Positions 8,017 to 9,918 of a stretch of DNA of 9,918 nt are shown here, piece after piece. The stretch comes from Rhodocyclaceae bacterium UBA5602 (lineage in GTDB: Bacteria > Pseudomonadota > Gammaproteobacteria > Burkholderiales > Rhodocyclaceae). The stretch lies in assembly GCA_002424865.1 (NCBI GenBank), contig DILC01000088.1:2089-12006 (forward strand), read 5' to 3'. Numbering within the stretch: the stretch's first letter is position 1; every line of letters begins with the position of its first letter. The notes under the pieces were generated by a model. That model was not told the origin of the DNA. It ran no database searches and was given only the letters and a program-made list of their open reading frames with translations. Both the position numbers and the translations under genes were made by a program.

Positions 8017-8034
8017 AATGAAGTTAATGAAGTT
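8017..8034. repeat. 2 x 9-bp perfect tandem repeat upstream of pilJ
   Basis: AATGAAGTT occurs twice head to tail (8017-8025 and 8026-8034), ending 24 bp before the pilJ GTG. It is AT-rich against a GC-rich background. It could be a regulator site, an mRNA feature affecting pilJ initiation, or simple slippage. Confidence 0.75.
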
Positions 8035-8069
8035 ACGGCGTTAATGTCGTTGCAAGCGCGCGGTCTTGA

Positions 8070-8089
8070 GCAGCCTAAAAATAGCCTGC
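8070..8089 (-). other. Imperfect stem-loop after pilI
   Basis: In the operon mRNA, GCAGGCTA and TAGGCTGC flank a TTTT loop and pair at 7 of 8 positions (one G-G mismatch). It lies 11 nt after the pilI stop. Without a following U-tract it is more likely an mRNA stability or processing structure than a terminator, or it may be incidental. Confidence 0.35.
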
Positions 8090-8100
8090 CGCAAACCCCG

Positions 8101-8709
8101 CTAACGCATCACTTCCATAAAGGCAGGCTCTGCCAAAAGCGCTGAACTGACAAGGCAAGTCCATTGCGCGGGCAAAGGATTCGGCGCAGCCCCGTCGCCA
8201 GGGGCCACTTGCCTTGCCGGGCTGGACAGGCGTTGCCCGAGCCATGCCGCCGTGCCATTTGCCTTATCGGCCGTGGCAAATGGCTTGCCTTGCATTGCCT
8301 GCGCATCAGCTGCGGATTTTTCTTCTTTCCCCGCCAACGCCAGCCCCGTTTGCAATCCCCAGGTGCGCCGCAACAACAAGGCGCTGTGCTGACCAATGAG
8401 CAACAGCCGCGCCTGCGCCGTTCTGGGGGTTGGCTCGCCACCGCGCCAGGCGGAAAAATCAACCACGCTGAACAGCGTGCCACGGATATTCGCCACCCCG
8501 GCAAACCATGGCTGCATCAGCGGCACGACCGAGATTGACGGCAAGGGCAACACCTCGCCAGAGCCGTCAAGATTCACCAGCCAGCGCGCACCCCCCGGTA
8601 AATCATCACTGCCTGATTCAATATCCAGCCAGGTAATGCGCGCAACATCCTGATCGCTTAACGCATTAACGGCTTGTGCCGTAGCCGCCACGCCGACTGC
8701 CTCTTTCAT
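8101..8709 (-). CDS. pilI: PilI, CheW-like coupling protein (202 aa)
   Basis: Cytoplasmic adaptor linking PilJ to the ChpA kinase. A CheW fold is indicated from about residue 25: WLVNLDG (43-49), LPLPSISVVP (54-63) and the hallmark GVANIRGTLFSVVDF (71-85), followed by strands RLLLIGQ and SALLLRR. A Gly/Ala/Pro-rich stretch (about 126-180) lengthens the second half before a final WTCLVSSALLAEPAFMEV. The reading frame stays open upstream to 8841, but that extension lies entirely within pilH. The ATG at 8707-8709 is chosen because it overlaps the pilH stop as ATGA and has CAGGAG (8717-8722) seven nt upstream. Translational coupling to pilH is expected. Position between pilH and pilJ matches the usual pilGHIJ order. 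Confidence 0.95.
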   Translation of the reverse strand: MKEAVGVAATAQAVNALSDQDVARITWLDIESGSDDLPGGARWLVNLDGSGEVLPLPSISVVPLMQPWFAGVANIRGTLFSVVDFSAWRGGEPTPRTAQARLLLIGQHSALLLRRTWGLQTGLALAGKEEKSAADAQAMQGKPFATADKANGTAAWLGQRLSSPARQVAPGDGAAPNPLPAQWTCLVSSALLAEPAFMEVMR

Positions 8710-9092
8710 GCGCAATCTCCTGCGGCAATCGCCGCAATTTTTGCCAGCAACAAAGCCCCATCCACAGGCTTGGTGACATAATCCAGCGCGCCTTGGCGCA
8801 AACCCCATATCTTGTCTGATTGCTGGCTTTTGGTCGTACATAAAATGACCGGGATATGCTGTGTGGCGACATCGCGGGATAACTGCCTGGTCGCCTGAAA
8901 GCCATTCATTCCCGGCATCACCACATCCATCAAAATCAGATCGGGCTTGAATAAACGCGCTTGCGCCACACCCACTTCGGCGTTTTCCGCAATCGAGACT
9001 TCAAAGCCGCCACCCGCGAGAATCTGGGTTAATAAAAAACGTTCGGTTGGGGAGTCATCAACAATGAGCACACGGCGAATCTCACAGCTCAT
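8706..9092 (-). CDS. pilH: PilH, CheY-like response regulator (128 aa)
   Basis: Stand-alone receiver domain, with no output domain, phosphorylated from ChpA. In the Pil-Chp model PilH affects pilus retraction or acts as a phosphate sink opposing PilG. Visible residues: acidic pair D12/D13 in VLIVDDS, phospho-acceptor D56 in LILMDVVMPGMNG, Thr in ILCTTK (86-87), and K108 in YVTKP. The WGLRQGALDYVTKPV segment (96-110) is characteristic of PilH rather than PilG. The ATG at 9090-9092 overlaps the pilG stop as ATGA, and AAGGAG (9098-9103) lies five nt upstream. Full length for the family. Confidence 0.95.
   Translation of the reverse strand: MSCEIRRVLIVDDSPTERFLLTQILAGGGFEVSIAENAEVGVAQARLFKPDLILMDVVMPGMNGFQATRQLSRDVATQHIPVILCTTKSQQSDKIWGLRQGALDYVTKPVDGALLLAKIAAIAAGDCA
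8717..8722 (-). promoter_or_regulatory. Ribosome binding site fixing the pilI start
   Basis: CAGGAG on the minus strand ends seven nt before the ATG at 8709. It sits inside the end of pilH and decides the 202-aa start over longer in-frame alternatives. Confidence 0.75.
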
Positions 9093-9532
9093 GCGTGCTC
9101 CTTGGTTGACGAAGTGGTTGCGGGCGGGAACAGGCCACCCTTGCCTTGCAAACCGAGCTGAATGGCAATGGCATTGAGCAAACTCGCTTGGGTAAATGGC
9201 TTGGTCAGATACTCGTTGGAACCTGCCGCATGCCCGCGCGCGCGATCAAACAAACCATCTTTTGATGACAGCATGACAATGGGCGTAGCTGAAAAGCGTG
9301 GATTTTTCTTCAGCAGCTTGCATGTCTGATAGCCATCCAGCCGCGGCATCATGATGTCGCAAAAAATAACTGACGGCCGATGATCATTCACCTTGGCCAG
9401 CGCCTCAAAACCATCGTTGGCCAAGACCACCTCGGCACCTTCAGGCAATAAAAAAGCCTCCGCGCTTTTGCGTATCGTCATGGAATCATCAATCACCATC
9501 ACTGTCACTCCGGAGAGCATGGGCTGCATCAT
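9089..9532 (-). CDS. pilG: PilG, CheY-like response regulator (147 aa)
   Basis: Stand-alone receiver domain. PilG is the response regulator that promotes pilus extension and cAMP signalling in the known system. Visible residues: D15/D16 in VMVIDDSMTIRKSAE, phospho-acceptor D59 in VIFCDIMMPRLDGYQTCKLL, S89 in IVMLSSKDGLFDRARG, and K111 in YLTKPF. The SSKDGLFD and DGYQTCKLLKKN segments are typical of PilG. A polar tail (about 127-147) follows the receiver. The ATG at 9530-9532 gives a usual-length N-terminus but lacks a Shine-Dalgarno. A second ATG follows at once, and M5 is a further option. A seven-codon ORF with a nearby AAGG ends on the pilG start codon and may supply coupled initiation. 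Confidence 0.95.
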   Translation of the reverse strand: MMQPMLSGVTVMVIDDSMTIRKSAEAFLLPEGAEVVLANDGFEALAKVNDHRPSVIFCDIMMPRLDGYQTCKLLKKNPRFSATPIVMLSSKDGLFDRARGHAAGSNEYLTKPFTQASLLNAIAIQLGLQGKGGLFPPATTSSTKEHA

Positions 9533-9552
9533 GTGGCCAAACGCTGGAACAT
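9529..9552 (-). CDS. Possible seven-codon leader ORF overlapping the pilG start
   Basis: On the minus strand an ATG at 9550-9552 opens MFQRLAT and stops with a TGA (9529-9531) that overlaps the pilG ATG. AAGG (9556-9559) lies only three nt before this ATG, a short spacing. Its stop-start overlap resembles those of the following genes. Such a short ORF can easily occur by chance, so this is only a candidate. Confidence 0.25.
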   Translation of the reverse strand: MFQRLAT

Positions 9553-9621
9553 ATGCCTTGAAGAACAGCGTTTTCTTAAATTTAAAGCACTCATAGCGGA
9601 CTCATTCACGACAATTGAGGA
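9533..9621 (-). other. rubredoxin-pilG intergenic region (89 bp), likely pil operon leader
   Basis: The gap separates rubredoxin from pilG on the same strand and is AT-richer than its surroundings. It holds an inverted repeat (9539-9546 with 9566-9573, AAACGCTG/CAGCGTTT, 8 bp perfect, 19-nt loop) whose 3' arm ends six nt before the pilG ATG, and the AT palindrome TTAAATTTAA (9576-9585). I looked for -35/-10 pairs and found only weak ones, so a promoter is plausible here but not located. No terminator follows rubredoxin, so read-through is also possible. Confidence 0.45.
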
Positions 9622-9804
9622 TCAAATTTCTATCATTTCAAAATCGTCCTTGCGTGCATTGCACTCGGGACACATCCAGTTGATCGGCACATCGTCCCAG
9701 CGCGTTCCGGCAGGAATGCCATCCTCCGGCCAGCCTTCTGCTTCATCGTAAATGAAGCCACAGATCAAACACAACAGTTTGCGATACGGTAGTTCAGTCG
9801 TCAT
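9622..9804 (-). CDS. Rubredoxin (60 aa)
   Basis: Small cytoplasmic one-iron electron carrier with an Fe(Cys)4 centre. Ligands are C12 and C15 (CLICG) and C45 and C48 (CPECN). The fold signature YDEAEGWPEDGIPAGTRWDDVPINWMCPEC is complete; a typical rubredoxin is about 55 aa. The residue after the last Cys is Asn, where Gly is usual. The frame is open upstream to 9885. ATG at 9802-9804 gives the normal length; ATG at 9832-9834 would add ten residues. Neither has a clear ribosome site. A redox partner cannot be named from this window. It lies 89 bp upstream of pilG on the same strand, an arrangement I recognise from betaproteobacteria. Whether it shares the pil transcript is unknown. Confidence 0.93.
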   Translation of the reverse strand: MTTELPYRKLLCLICGFIYDEAEGWPEDGIPAGTRWDDVPINWMCPECNARKDDFEMIEI

Positions 9805-9908
9805 GGTAAATGCTTGGGTTAAAATTACAGCCATATTAACGCACATAGCGCAGATGAGCCGCCCCGAATCATGAAATCCATCCACTGTTTTGCACCAAGG
9901 GCTGGCAA
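9805..9908. other. Upstream region of rubredoxin; possible divergent promoter region
   Basis: About 100 bp lies between the rubredoxin start and a candidate plus-strand start at 9909. The half nearer rubredoxin (9810-9840) is AT-rich. I found no convincing sigma-70 pair on either strand and no clear operator. Confidence 0.35.
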
Positions 9909-9918
9909 ATGAACCCGC
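9909..9918 (+). CDS. Possible start of a divergent gene cut by the window edge
   Basis: ATG at 9909-9911 is preceded by AAGGG (9897-9901) at seven nt, the best ribosome site in this end of the window. Only MNP is visible, so no function can be read. In betaproteobacteria the thiamine gene thiD often neighbours this rubredoxin, which is a guess from context only. Confidence 0.3.

Larger units (their letters stand above)
7994..8100 (-). other. pilI-pilJ intergenic region (107 bp), no gene
   Basis: This is the only sizeable gap among otherwise overlapping or abutting pil genes. It contains an imperfect inverted repeat 11 bp past the pilI stop (8070-8089; 8-bp arms with one mismatch, 4-nt loop) and a 2 x 9-bp tandem repeat (8017-8034). 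No T-run follows the hairpin on the minus strand, so it is not a good terminator. A candidate -35 TTGCAA in the minus-strand reading has only a poor -10 partner, so an internal promoter is possible but not supported. Confidence 0.5.

Noticed and set aside
8070..8089. Stem-loop after pilI as an intrinsic terminator
   Set aside because: One mismatch in the stem and no U-tract after it in the operon direction; pilJ and chpA are expected to be expressed with pilGHI.
8710..8841. Upstream extension of pilI to a 246-aa protein
   Set aside because: The extra 44 residues would overlap pilH almost entirely, have no CheW similarity and bypass the well-placed CAGGAG/ATG at 8709 with its ATGA overlap.
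9805..9885. Longer rubredoxin of 70 or 87 aa
   Set aside because: The added N-terminal residues are not part of the rubredoxin fold, and no ribosome site supports the earlier starts. The 70-aa form cannot be fully excluded.
9871..9912. 13-codon plus-strand ORF (MKSIHCFAPRAGK) whose stop overlaps the ATG at 9909
   Set aside because: No ribosome site before its ATG. The overlap is suggestive but the downstream gene is almost wholly outside the window, so nothing can be tested.
1..9918. CRISPR array, tRNA or rRNA gene, insertion sequence, prophage or defence genes
   Set aside because: No regularly spaced repeats, no transposase or integrase-like protein and no tRNA-like cloverleaf was noticed. 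The window is almost fully covered by the pil-chp genes and neighbours.

Overview
The window holds one strand of a betaproteobacterial-type genome (GC-rich by eye). Every well-supported gene is on the minus strand. The core is a type IV pilus chemosensory (Pil-Chp) operon, which controls twitching motility and surface responses. The assignment to Betaproteobacteria is an inference from gene order (rubredoxin next to pilGHIJ-chpA) and protein character, not from a marker gene.

Layout in transcription order, from high to low coordinates: a small rubredoxin (9622-9804); an 89-bp gap with a possible leader ORF and hairpin; response regulators pilG (9089-9532) and pilH (8706-9092); the CheW-like coupling protein pilI (8101-8709); a 107-bp gap with a tandem repeat; the methyl-accepting receptor pilJ (6008-7993); the very large hybrid histidine kinase chpA/pilL (582-5999, 1805 aa); and a methylmalonyl-CoA-epimerase-like VOC protein (78-554). 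A perfect 25-bp-stem hairpin (1-59) follows. pilG/pilH and pilH/pilI overlap by ATGA. pilJ/chpA are 7 bp apart and chpA/VOC 27 bp apart, so pilG to the VOC gene is probably one transcript. At the right edge a plus-strand gene may begin at 9909, but only about three codons are present.

How the genes work together (family knowledge): PilJ senses a pilus or surface signal and, through PilI, controls autophosphorylation of ChpA. ChpA passes phosphate through its Hpt domains and its own receiver domain to PilG and PilH, which set pilus extension and retraction and cAMP-linked outputs. No pilK (CheR) or chpB (CheB) adaptation gene lies between or directly after these genes.

The system itself is known. 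I do not see a clearly new defence, mobile or metabolic system. The most unexpected signal is a repeat: one arm of the terminal hairpin recurs with 23 of 25 matches inside the chpA coding sequence, in a Pro/Ala-rich linker, beside a perfect 14-bp palindrome. This suggests a dispersed palindromic element family, or possible RNA pairing within the operon. Lesser points are the possible pilG leader, the degenerate ChpA Hpt domains and the VOC passenger gene.
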